Source of the DNA: a bacterium
Lineage (GTDB): Bacteria; Zhuqueibacterota; Zhuqueibacteria; Oleimicrobiales; Geothermoviventaceae
Reading direction: 5' to 3'
DNA: 64,000 nucleotides
Assembly (NCBI GenBank): GCA_028275345.1
Contig: JAPWUV010000001.1
Location: 248,001-312,000, forward strand
A program made the position numbers and the translations under genes. Of the stretch, positions 44,596 to 52,770 are shown one piece after another (within the stretch, counting starts at the first letter, position 1; each line of letters opens with the position of its first letter). Below the pieces are notes generated by a model. It did not search any database. It had not been told where the DNA came from and worked only from the letters and a program-made list of their open reading frames with translations.

Positions 44596-45534
44596 ATGAG
44601 GGATGGACGAGTGCGAGCCTTACGAGGGATCGTCGTTCCTTTGGTCACGCCGCTCCGGCCCGATGAGAGTTTGGACGAGCAAGGGCTGGAGAGGGTGATT
44701 CGGCATGTGCTGGAAGGCGGGGTGCACGGAGTCTTCATGAACAGCACGACCGGGGAAGGACTTTGCCTCTCCGAAGAGCAAAGGCGGAGGGCCTTGGAGG
44801 TGGCCCTCCAGTCGGTGGACGGGAGGGTCCCCGTCTTGGCGAACGTGGCGGGGACCAGCTTGCGGAACGCCCTCCGGGAGCTGCGTCAGGCGGTGGAAAT
44901 TGGGGCGGACGCCGTGGTAGCGCATCCGCCTTTCTTTTACCCGATCAACGACCAGCGGGAGATCCTGGACTTCTATCGCCGGCTTGCGGAAGAATCGCCG
45001 CTCCCGGTGTTCATCTACAATCTGCCCATGGTGGTGGGGACCGGCATTTCCCCTTCCGTCCTTTCCGAGCTCCTGGAATACGAACGAATCGTCGGGATCA
45101 AGGACAGCTCGGCCGACTTTGTCTACTTGACCCGGCTCATTGAGCTCAAGAGACGCCGGCCTGATTTCCGGATCTTCATCGGCAAGTCGCACCTCTGGGC
45201 CGCCGGGATTTGGAGCGGGGCGGACGGCGGGCTGGATGGCGTTTCCAACGTGGCGCCGCGGCTCTGTGTGGAGCTGTTTGAGGCGCTGGAACGGGGTGAG
45301 CTAGAGCGAGCGGTCGAGCTCCAGCGGCGGGTCAACGAGGTTTGGAAGCTCTACGAATGCCGCTCCTTCTTGGCGGCGGTGAAGATGGCGGTGAGCAAGC
45401 TGGGCCTCTGCGGACCGACGGTCTCGTCCCCCATTCTCGGTCTGAGTCCGGAAGAGGAGGGGTACGTGGAAAGCGTGCTTCGGCGCAGCGGACTGCTTGA
45501 GTTGCAAGCGAACGAGCGCGAGGAGCGGAGGTAG
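44596..45534 (+). CDS. DapA/NanA-family (dihydrodipicolinate synthase-like) class I aldolase
   Basis: 312 aa TIM-barrel enzyme. Schiff-base Lys169 in RIVGIKDSS and Tyr141 in FIYNLP are in place, with the substrate loop NSTTGEG (the usual G(T/S)TGE with Asn in front). The family includes dihydrodipicolinate synthase, N-acetylneuraminate lyase and sugar-acid aldolases. Coupling to a sodium:solute symporter two bases downstream argues for catabolism of an imported sugar acid or sialic acid rather than lysine synthesis. The second ATG (44596) is used: it is seven bases from GGAGG. Confidence 0.88.
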   Translation: MRDGRVRALRGIVVPLVTPLRPDESLDEQGLERVIRHVLEGGVHGVFMNSTTGEGLCLSEEQRRRALEVALQSVDGRVPVLANVAGTSLRNALRELRQAVEIGADAVVAHPPFFYPINDQREILDFYRRLAEESPLPVFIYNLPMVVGTGISPSVLSELLEYERIVGIKDSSADFVYLTRLIELKRRRPDFRIFIGKSHLWAAGIWSGADGGLDGVSNVAPRLCVELFEALERGELERAVELQRRVNEVWKLYECRSFLAAVKMAVSKLGLCGPTVSSPILGLSPEEEGYVESVLRRSGLLELQANEREERR

Positions 45535-45536
45535 GC

Positions 45537-47132
45537 TTGGGAGACGGCATTGGGTTGCGCCCGGGCGATGCCTGGGCCATCGGCGCGTACGCGGTGGCGA
45601 TGCTGGCTCTGGGTTGGTGGACCGGCCGACGAATTCGAGGTACAGAGGGCTACTTTGTAGGCAATCGCTCCTTGCCCGGATACGCCGTGGGCCTTTCCCT
45701 CCTCGCCACGGCCATCAGCTCCGTGACGTTCTTGGCTTATCCGGGGTCATCTTTCGAGGGGAACTGGAGCCGCTTGGTGCCGGGATTGATGCTGCCCATT
45801 GCGGCTCTTGTGGCTGTGCGCTTTTTCGTCGTCTTTTACCGACGCACCCGCTTCGTGAGCGCCTACGAGTATTTCGGTCGTCGCTTCGGAGCTTGGGCTC
45901 AGTCCTACACCAGCGCCTTCTTCTCCCTCTACTCGATCTACCGGATGGGGATCATCCTATTCTTGCTTTCTCTTCCCATGCGGGTCATGACCGGCTGGTC
46001 CGTCATGGAAGTCATCCTGGTGGTGGGCGTCGTCGTGACCGTGTATACCGTTCTCGGCGGGCTGGAAGCCGTCATCTGGACCGACGTGGTTCAGACGGTG
46101 ATCCTCCTGGCCGGTGGGCTGGTGACCGTGGCAGCCATCGCCCTGAGAATCCCCGGCGGCCTGCCCGAGATCGTAGGGACGGCACTGGCGAACCACAAGC
46201 TCGACCTGGTGGTGTCCTTCGACTTCAGCCTCGCTCGCGAGACGTTTTGGATGTTCGCCATTTCCGGCATCATCGGGAATGTGCAGGAGTTCTCCACGGA
46301 CCAGACGAAGATTCAAAGGTATTTGGCGGCACGGAGCGACCGCTCCGCCATCGGGGCCACCTGGACGGTGGGCTTGGGGTGTATCCCCATCTGGTCGCTC
46401 TTCATGTTCGTGGGGACCTGCCTATGGGTGTACTACCACCACTTTCCCGAGCGTTTGGCCGCAGGGCTCAAGCCGGACGAGGTCTATCCTCATTTCATCC
46501 TCACAGAATTACCCGAAGGCTTGGGGGGCTTGGTGATCGCGGCGGTGCTGGCCGCCGCCATGTCCAGCATCGATTCCAGCATGAACGGGACCGCGACCGT
46601 CCTTACTGTGGACTTCTACAAGCGGTATCTGTGGAAGAATGGCTCCGATGTCCACTACTTGCGGGTAGCTCGAGCTTTGAGCTTGGCTTTGGGGGCGTTG
46701 ATGATGGTCGTCGCTTACCTGCTCTCGCTGATCCCGGCCCGCACCATCTTAGACATCGGCTTTTTCCTCGGCGCGGTGATGGCTGGAGGGATCGGCGGGC
46801 TGTTTCTGTTGGGGTTTCTCTGCCCCTGGGCGAATCGAAAGGGAGCGGCCATTGGGGTCATTGCGGGTGTGGTCATGATCCTTTGGTGTACCCTGAGCAA
46901 GCTGGCAGCGGTGCCGGAAGCATGGGCTTGCCGGGCGCATCCCTTTGTGATCAACGTGATTGGTAACGCCACAGTGTTCGGGGTAGGTGCACTGGCCAGC
47001 TTCGCGTTCCCCGCCCCTTCGCGACAGGAGCTCCGGGGGCTCAGCTGGTGGACACGTCAAATGGAGGACATCTGCAGCACCGACCAACGAGGAGGGACGG
47101 ATGACCCAGCAGAGGGAACCCGCATTAGATGA
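45537..47132 (+). CDS. sodium:solute symporter (SSS family)
   Basis: 531 aa with about 13 membrane spans. The early span GLSLLATAISSVTFLAYPGSSFEGNW, the YRRTRFVSAYEYFGRRFG loop and AAAMSSIDSSMNGTATVLTVDFYKRYL are classic SSS (SglT/NanT-like) features. It imports a solute with sodium, probably the substrate of the aldolase encoded just upstream. TTG start at 45537, five bases after GGAGG, two bases after the aldolase stop. Its 3' end overlaps the next gene by 32 bases. Confidence 0.9.
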   Translation: MGDGIGLRPGDAWAIGAYAVAMLALGWWTGRRIRGTEGYFVGNRSLPGYAVGLSLLATAISSVTFLAYPGSSFEGNWSRLVPGLMLPIAALVAVRFFVVFYRRTRFVSAYEYFGRRFGAWAQSYTSAFFSLYSIYRMGIILFLLSLPMRVMTGWSVMEVILVVGVVVTVYTVLGGLEAVIWTDVVQTVILLAGGLVTVAAIALRIPGGLPEIVGTALANHKLDLVVSFDFSLARETFWMFAISGIIGNVQEFSTDQTKIQRYLAARSDRSAIGATWTVGLGCIPIWSLFMFVGTCLWVYYHHFPERLAAGLKPDEVYPHFILTELPEGLGGLVIAAVLAAAMSSIDSSMNGTATVLTVDFYKRYLWKNGSDVHYLRVARALSLALGALMMVVAYLLSLIPARTILDIGFFLGAVMAGGIGGLFLLGFLCPWANRKGAAIGVIAGVVMILWCTLSKLAAVPEAWACRAHPFVINVIGNATVFGVGALASFAFPAPSRQELRGLSWWTRQMEDICSTDQRGGTDDPAEGTRIR

Positions 47133-48468
47133 GTTCGCCGGGGTGGATAAGGTCCCGGTACGCTTTCATCGCATCGCGCGGGCCATTGCGGTCGGTTTGG
47201 CAGGGGCGTACGGCTGGGGGGTACGCGGGATCTTCGGACACGAGCTCGGAGCGGCCATCCCAGGCGTCTTGATCGGGGCCACCCTGGCGCTTCTGTCCGG
47301 CCACGACCTGTTCCGGCGGCGTCAGTGGGTCGTGGCAGCCACGGGTGCTGTGGGCTTCGCCATCGGAGGTTCCATGAGCTACGGCCTGCTGGTGGGGTAT
47401 ACCCGTCATGTCCACACGGGCTCGGTGCTTTACGGCTTTCTCGGTCTCCTGCTTGTGGGCGCTCTGTGGGGGCTCATTGGAGGCGCATGGATCGGACTGG
47501 CGCTTGCAAGGGCGATTACTCTGCGGCGCCTGCTTGAGGGAGCGGCGGTGATGATGGGGGCCGCGGCCTCGGGGTACGGACTTCTTGTCTCCCTGCTCGG
47601 GCTCCATCTCAGTCCACCTCGCTCCGATGCGTGGGCTGCCGTACTGGGTGCAGCCTTGGGTCTCAGCTGGCTCTTGCGGCGGTGGGGTGTGCCCGCGGGA
47701 TGGGGTGGCGCCATCTTCGGGGCCTTCGGCTTCGGCCTGGGCTTCGTTTTCGGCGACGCCCTCCAGACCCTCGGCGGGATCTCCGGGCTGGCCTTCGACT
47801 GGTGGAAGGTGATGGAGGTGACCATGGGCTTCTGCGGCGGAACCGCTCTGGCCTGGGGGATCTGGCTCATGGCGGATCTCGGCCGTCCCCTGCTGCGGAG
47901 CCCGAACCTCCAGGAACCCGGCTACCCTCTTGCCACTCGCCTTGTGGTTTGGGCCCTCATCTTCCTCTGGGTGCCGGCGGGCATCGCGCTGACGCGCTTC
48001 AGTCCGAAGGCGTTGAGCGCGCTGGCCGAGGGGCTCGGCTTTCAGCCGATCGGTCCCTTCGTGGGCATGCGTCAGTGGTGGGCCTGGACGGCGGTTGCAG
48101 TTGGCATCCTCGCCACGGTTCGCTGGCTCTTCTCTCAGCCCTCCCGAGCCCGACAGTGGGCGCGACTTCTCCCCCCTCTTTTCGCCTTGCAGATGCTCTT
48201 CTTGGCGGCTCTCCGTTCTCTTTACCCGGGAGTTGGGCCGATCCCCTGGCGCGTGCTTGTGCTCTTGGCCGGATTGCTGCTTGCCGGGATCGTCTTAGCG
48301 GCGTTCCTGGAAGTCGATGCGCGCGTTTTCCATCTCCACCCGCCCAAGCCGACGGCTCGATTCGTCGGGTCTCTGGCCGTGGCGGCGGTGGTGGTCACGG
48401 TGGCGGTCAGCCTACTTGTCCGGTTCTCCCATTCGACGCCGCTGCCCGGGGCTCACCTCCGCTGGTGA
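47101..48468 (+). CDS. polytopic inner-membrane protein of unknown function, coupled to the symporter
   Basis: 455 aa with 11-12 hydrophobic spans. The N-terminus is cytosolic. The first spans are Gly-rich (GLAGAYGWGVRGIFGHELGAA, GAVGFAIGGSMSYGLLVGY) and recur in similar form later (GALWGLIGGAWIG, AIFGAFGFGLGFVFGD), suggesting internal duplication. No transporter or enzyme signature was recognised. The ATG at 47101 lies inside the symporter gene, six bases after GGAGG, so the two are co-translated. It probably works with symporter and aldolase in uptake or breakdown of the same solute. The 3' end overlaps the convergent chbG-like gene by 16 bases. Confidence 0.8.
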   Translation: MTQQREPALDEFAGVDKVPVRFHRIARAIAVGLAGAYGWGVRGIFGHELGAAIPGVLIGATLALLSGHDLFRRRQWVVAATGAVGFAIGGSMSYGLLVGYTRHVHTGSVLYGFLGLLLVGALWGLIGGAWIGLALARAITLRRLLEGAAVMMGAAASGYGLLVSLLGLHLSPPRSDAWAAVLGAALGLSWLLRRWGVPAGWGGAIFGAFGFGLGFVFGDALQTLGGISGLAFDWWKVMEVTMGFCGGTALAWGIWLMADLGRPLLRSPNLQEPGYPLATRLVVWALIFLWVPAGIALTRFSPKALSALAEGLGFQPIGPFVGMRQWWAWTAVAVGILATVRWLFSQPSRARQWARLLPPLFALQMLFLAALRSLYPGVGPIPWRVLVLLAGLLLAGIVLAAFLEVDARVFHLHPPKPTARFVGSLAVAAVVVTVAVSLLVRFSHSTPLPGAHLRW

Positions 48469-49445
48469 GACTCCTTGCCGCGAGGCGGGAGGTGTTGGCG
48501 CTGAAGTTCCTGCAGAGGACGGTAGCTGATCATCTGAACTCCGAGGCTGTCCAGGAGAGCCCGGGTGCGCGGATCTTTGAACACCTGGTAGTCCCACACA
48601 CGGCGTTCCCACGCCCCCGAGATGGCCCGGATTTCCGGCATGTCTACGGCGACGTGGATGTAGAGCTCCGTGACCCCGGGGCGGAGGTTGCGGAAGATCG
48701 AGGCGTATTGTTCCCACGTCTCTTCGTAGCTCTTGCGGTGCTGCACTGTCTGTAGGAAATCGGGCAAGGCGAAGCCTTGCCTCACCGCGGCCGCGACGAT
48801 CCGCTCGATCTCCCGAAGGCGATCCTCCGGCAAGGCTTGCCGCAGGTTCTCGTTCAAATTCCGCGGCAGGCGGAACGGAAGCCCGTATTCCGCACAGAGC
48901 TTGAAGGTGACATCCAGGAAATGGCGTCCAGTCATGAGCCCGTAGACGGAACCCATGTGATTGTCCAGGTGGGTTGGGTTGATCCCGAGGTTGATGGCGC
49001 GCTCTATCTGGGCTCGGATTTCCCGCTCGACTTCTTCTGGCTTGGCGTGGGTTTCCACCCAAAGGCTGCTCTCTGGGAGGTAGCCATCGGGAGCCTGGAG
49101 GCTTGGCACGGCAGCTCCAAGGACGGGGCCCCACTTGTACATCGTCCACTCGGAGGTGAGGGTGGTGTGAATGCCGATGGCGATCTCCGGGTGCTCGCGG
49201 GCCAACTGAGCGGCCTCTTTGAACCAGGGACAGGGCGGCATCGCGGTCGCCGAGGTGATGTATCCTCCCAACAGAAGCTCCATGGTAGCCACGTTCTCCG
49301 CATGGCACATGCCGAAGTCGTCGGCGTTCACGATGAGCAGCTTGGCGTCTGCCGGGTAACCCAGCATCTCCGCCGTGGTCTGCGGCAAAGCGGCGTTCAT
49401 TGGCCAGAGGGCCAGGGCAACCCACATCGCAATGCGGGATCTCAT
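48453..49445 (-). CDS. ChbG/HpnK (YdjC)-family deacetylase, exported
   Basis: 330 aa. Signal peptide at residues 1-22. Metal-binding and catalytic motifs are NADDFGM (about residue 42), GIHTTLTSEW and PTHLDNHMG, typical of the YdjC family, which removes acetyl groups from chito-oligosaccharides or related sugars with a divalent metal. Most characterised members are cytosolic; the export signal here suggests a periplasmic substrate. ATG at 49445 with GGAGGAG upstream. It adjoins sugar-acid uptake and glycosidase genes. Confidence 0.85.
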   Translation of the reverse strand: MRSRIAMWVALALWPMNAALPQTTAEMLGYPADAKLLIVNADDFGMCHAENVATMELLLGGYITSATAMPPCPWFKEAAQLAREHPEIAIGIHTTLTSEWTMYKWGPVLGAAVPSLQAPDGYLPESSLWVETHAKPEEVEREIRAQIERAINLGINPTHLDNHMGSVYGLMTGRHFLDVTFKLCAEYGLPFRLPRNLNENLRQALPEDRLREIERIVAAAVRQGFALPDFLQTVQHRKSYEETWEQYASIFRNLRPGVTELYIHVAVDMPEIRAISGAWERRVWDYQVFKDPRTRALLDSLGVQMISYRPLQELQRQHLPPRGKESHQRR

Positions 49446-49491
49446 GGCTTCTCCTCCTCTCAGCGTGAAGGCCCGAGATAGGTACCCTTTG

Positions 49492-49520
49492 AGCATACGA
49501 AAAGCTCGCCTTCTCAGCAA
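49492..49520 (-). promoter_or_regulatory. predicted promoter of the ChbG-like gene
   Basis: Minus-strand TTGCTG (49520-49515), 17 bp, TATGCT (49497-49492). The leader is about 40 bases. Confidence 0.55.
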
Positions 49521-49569
49521 GTCTGCCCAGGAAGGGAGTCCTTCGCACGGGCTGGCTACCGGCTCGGCC

Positions 49570-49598
49570 TTGCATGTTGGGCAGGATTGGCATACCTT
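49570..49598 (+). promoter_or_regulatory. predicted promoter of the Cys-rich protein gene
   Basis: TTGCAT (49570-49575), 17 bp, TACCTT (49593-49598), about 40 bases before the ATG at 49637. It is divergent from the chbG-like promoter in the same short gap. Confidence 0.55.
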
Positions 49599-49636
49599 GT
49601 TTTGAGACAGCGGAGGTCGGCGCGGAGGGATGGGTC

Positions 49637-49945
49637 ATGGCAGGGTCATCCGTTGCATGCTACAGGTGTGGAGCGGTGGTGAACTTCACGCCGCCACTCA
49701 GTCGAGCTGCCACATGCGAATCGTGCCATGCGTATTTGCGCTGCTGCCGGAACTGTCGTTTTTATGATCCCGGCGCGCCGCAGCAATGCCGGGAGCCGCA
49801 GGCTGAGCCGGTGCGCGACAAGGAGGCGGGCAACTATTGCGACTTCTTCGAGCCCCTCTCCCAGCACGCCGGCGGGGAACGAGACCGGGCCGTGGAGGCG
49901 AAGCGAAAGCTCGAGGATCTCTTCCGGAAGTGCCAGGATCCGTGA
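49637..49945 (+). CDS. small Cys-rich zinc-ribbon-like protein
   Basis: 102 aa, no signal peptide. Ten cysteines: CYRC at 8-11, CESC at 27-30, RCCRNC at 35-40, then single Cys at 51 and 68 and one near the C-terminus. The first two pairs look like a zinc ribbon. The second set (CRNCRFYDPGAPQQCREP..VRDKEAGNYCDFFE) is a recognisable conserved block of uncharacterised small bacterial proteins. A helical, charged tail follows (ERDRAVEAKRKLEDLF). The function is unknown. ATG at 49637 after GGAGGGATGGGTC. Confidence 0.78.
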   Translation: MAGSSVACYRCGAVVNFTPPLSRAATCESCHAYLRCCRNCRFYDPGAPQQCREPQAEPVRDKEAGNYCDFFEPLSQHAGGERDRAVEAKRKLEDLFRKCQDP

Positions 49946-50008
49946 TGCGCTGGGGGGTTGGCGGCACTGGGTCCAGACGGTTGGGAGAACCAAGCAGGAG
50001 GAGCAGCT

Positions 50009-52621
50009 ATGAAATGGCATGCGCTGGCGACGGGTATGTTGCTTCCCTTCTTCGTGCTGACGGCGCGGGCTCAGCAGTCGGCTTCGGGGCGGGCCTGGCT
50101 GGTTGGCCACGCGCACATCGATCTCTCCTGGCTCTGGCCGCGAAGTGAGACCATCCACGAAGTCTGCCCGCTCACCTTTCGGAACGTCCTCGACCTGATG
50201 GATCAGTATCCTGACTTCGTCTTCGCGCAGAGCTCTGCGCAGGTTTACCGGTGGATGGAGCTGTACTACCCGAAGGACTTCCAGCGGATCGCTGAGAGGA
50301 TCAAGTCCGGGCAATGGGAGGTGGTCGGCGGATCCTGGGACGAACACAACACCAACATCCCCTGCGGCGAAAGTTTGGTTCGCCAACATCTGTACGGTAA
50401 GCGCTATTTCATGGAGCGGTTCGGGGTCGATGTGCGGGTAGGCTGGTTGCCGGACGTCTTCGGCTTCAATTGGAATATGCCCCAGATCTACCGGAAGTCG
50501 GGCATCGAGTACTTCCTCACGCACAAGCTGAAGTGGCAGGTCGAACGGAATAACCCGCCCATTCCCTTCCCCTACCACGTGTTTTGGTGGGAAGCCCCCG
50601 ACGGGTCGCGGGTGCTCGCCTATCACACGGTGGGCGGATACGGGGAGCGGATCACCGCCAAGGACATCCTGGAGGATCTGGATACGCTGCGGCAGAAGCA
50701 CGGAATCGAGGATCTGCTCGTCGTCTACGGGCGGGGAGACCACGGCGGCGGGCCCATGCCGGACATGCTCGAGCGCGCGCACGAATTGGCCCAGCGCCGG
50801 GACTTCCCGAAAATCCTTTTCACCAAAGCCGTCGATTACTTCGACCACCTGAAGGAGCTCTCCCGGGAGCACGCCTTCCCCGTCGTGCGAGACGAACTCT
50901 ACGTGAAGACACACCGCGGAACCCTCACCACGGACTCCCAAGTGAAACGGGACAACCGGCGCTGCGAGGAACTCCTGCTGAACGTCGAGAAGCTCTCCGT
51001 CCTCGCCCGCGCCTTGGGTGGAGATTACCCCTCCGAACAGCTCCGAAGCCTTTGGGAGAGACTGTTGTTCGGGCAGGTCCACGACAACCTCGATGGGTCT
51101 TCGGTGAAGCACGTGTACCTCGATGCAGCTACGGACTATGCCGACATCAAGCGGGAAGGGGGGATTCTCCTGGATCGTGCTCTCCGGACGATCAGCAAGA
51201 GGATCAACACCGTAGGCCCGACCGAGCTCGCGCTCGTGGTTTTCAACACCCATTCCTGGCCACGCACCGAAGTGGTGAAACTGGACCTGTCCCAGGTGGG
51301 TTCGACGACCGCCTCGGTGCGGAAGGCCGACGGCACCGAGCTCCCGGCGCAGATCGTGCAGGACGAAGACGGGCGCTTCCTCGTGTTCGTCGCGCAGGAC
51401 GTGCCAGCCTTGGGTTACCGGACCTACTTCCTCAAGCCGGGGACGCAGCCTTCTCCCGGTTCCACCGATCTGCGCGTGAAGGATCTGGCCCTCGAAAACA
51501 GCTTCCTGCGCGTGGAGCTAGACAAGCGGACCGGCTACGTCAAGACGGTCTTCGACAAGCGTCTCAATCGGAACGTACTGGCTCCGAAGGCGCTGGGCAA
51601 CGTCCTGGAGATTTACGAGGATCAGCCGCCCAATGCCCCGGGGGGCGAGCCAGCCTGGAACATCTACCTCGGTGCCCGAACGGTGTTGCAGGAACCGGAG
51701 AGCCTGGAGATCCTGGAGCGAGGGCCCGTCCGGGCAAGGATTCGGGTCGTTCATCGCTTCGGGGGCTCTCAATTCTGGCAGGATGTGATCCTCTACGCCG
51801 GGTCGGACCGCCTCGACTTCGAGTTCCGGGCTGATTGGCACGAGCGCTACAAGTTCTTGAAGGTGGCCTTTCCGGTGGCTGCCCAGAATGACTACGCGAC
51901 CTACGAGATCCCGTACGCTGTAATCCAGCGCTTCACCCACCTCATCAAGGAACCCGTGGCGACGGAAATGGAGTTGCCGCCGCGGGCCTGGGAGCCGGCG
52001 GATCAGCTCAAGTTCGAGGTGGCGGCTTTGCGCTGGATCGACCTCACGGACCGAAGCGGCGAATTCGGCATCACCCTGTTGAACGACTGCAAGTACGGCC
52101 ACTCGGTGGCTGGAGACACCATGCGCATCAGTCTGCTGCGAGGTCCGCGGCGCGGCTACCCCCGCACTCCGGAAGCCTGGGCGGACCAGTCGGAGGACCC
52201 CATCGTGGGGATCCACCACGTCCGGTACGCATTGGTCCCGCACCCGGGCGACTGGCGGCAGGGTGACGCAGTGCGCCGAGGGTTGTCCTTCAACGAGGGA
52301 TTTGTTCTCCACGTCCTCAAGGGCAGGCAAGGTGACTTGCCGGGCGAGTTCAGCGTCATGGAGGTCGCGCCGGCCAATGTCATTGTGGGAGCGATCAAGC
52401 GCGCCGAAGACGGCGAGCATGTGATCCTGCGCCTGGTGGAGACGGCTGGCCGTCCCGCAACCGCCTTGTTGCGCTTTGCGAAGGGTCCGTCCAAGGTCAC
52501 CGAGACGGACCTGATCGAGTGGGACAAGTACGTGCCGTCCCGCTCCTACGATGTGGTCGGGAACGAAGTCTCGGTGAGCATGGCTCCCTTCGAGATCAAA
52601 ACGCTCCGGCTGTACTTTTGA
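50009..52621 (+). CDS. glycoside hydrolase family 38 alpha-mannosidase, secreted
   Basis: 870 aa. The signal peptide ends ARA|QQSA, with Gln after the likely cleavage site. N-terminal catalytic domain with zinc ligands in GHAHIDLSWLWP and nucleophile Asp149 in LPDVFGFNWNMPQ; a GQVHDNLDGS motif follows (GH38 zinc His). The C-terminal beta domains (about 400-870) have the GH38 pattern (LENSFLRVELDKRTGYVKTVFDK). It would release alpha-mannose from glycans in the periplasm or at the surface. ATG at 50009 after AGGAGGAGCAGCT. It lies between a Cys-rich protein gene and a GH31-type gene. Confidence 0.9.
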   Translation: MKWHALATGMLLPFFVLTARAQQSASGRAWLVGHAHIDLSWLWPRSETIHEVCPLTFRNVLDLMDQYPDFVFAQSSAQVYRWMELYYPKDFQRIAERIKSGQWEVVGGSWDEHNTNIPCGESLVRQHLYGKRYFMERFGVDVRVGWLPDVFGFNWNMPQIYRKSGIEYFLTHKLKWQVERNNPPIPFPYHVFWWEAPDGSRVLAYHTVGGYGERITAKDILEDLDTLRQKHGIEDLLVVYGRGDHGGGPMPDMLERAHELAQRRDFPKILFTKAVDYFDHLKELSREHAFPVVRDELYVKTHRGTLTTDSQVKRDNRRCEELLLNVEKLSVLARALGGDYPSEQLRSLWERLLFGQVHDNLDGSSVKHVYLDAATDYADIKREGGILLDRALRTISKRINTVGPTELALVVFNTHSWPRTEVVKLDLSQVGSTTASVRKADGTELPAQIVQDEDGRFLVFVAQDVPALGYRTYFLKPGTQPSPGSTDLRVKDLALENSFLRVELDKRTGYVKTVFDKRLNRNVLAPKALGNVLEIYEDQPPNAPGGEPAWNIYLGARTVLQEPESLEILERGPVRARIRVVHRFGGSQFWQDVILYAGSDRLDFEFRADWHERYKFLKVAFPVAAQNDYATYEIPYAVIQRFTHLIKEPVATEMELPPRAWEPADQLKFEVAALRWIDLTDRSGEFGITLLNDCKYGHSVAGDTMRISLLRGPRRGYPRTPEAWADQSEDPIVGIHHVRYALVPHPGDWRQGDAVRRGLSFNEGFVLHVLKGRQGDLPGEFSVMEVAPANVIVGAIKRAEDGEHVILRLVETAGRPATALLRFAKGPSKVTETDLIEWDKYVPSRSYDVVGNEVSVSMAPFEIKTLRLYF

Positions 52622-52770
52622 GGCTACGAGCACCTCTCCGGGAGCGTGAGGGAAAGCCGGGACCCCGGACCCGACAGGTGCGAGGGGGAAAGAGGGCTTC
52701 ACGAGGGGGTCTTCTCCCCTAGGGGAAGTAGGTCGCCCGGCTCGGTGGTCGAGGCCGGGCGGAGGGCTAC

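Noticed and set aside
45497-46966. 489-codon frame overlapping the symporter gene
   Set aside because: Shifted frame; the symporter reading has membrane spans and family motifs, this one is Arg/Gly-rich.
52715-52726. 12-bp perfect palindrome TCCCCTAGGGGA before the GH31-like gene
   Set aside because: No loop, no T-run and no second copy found; could be chance.
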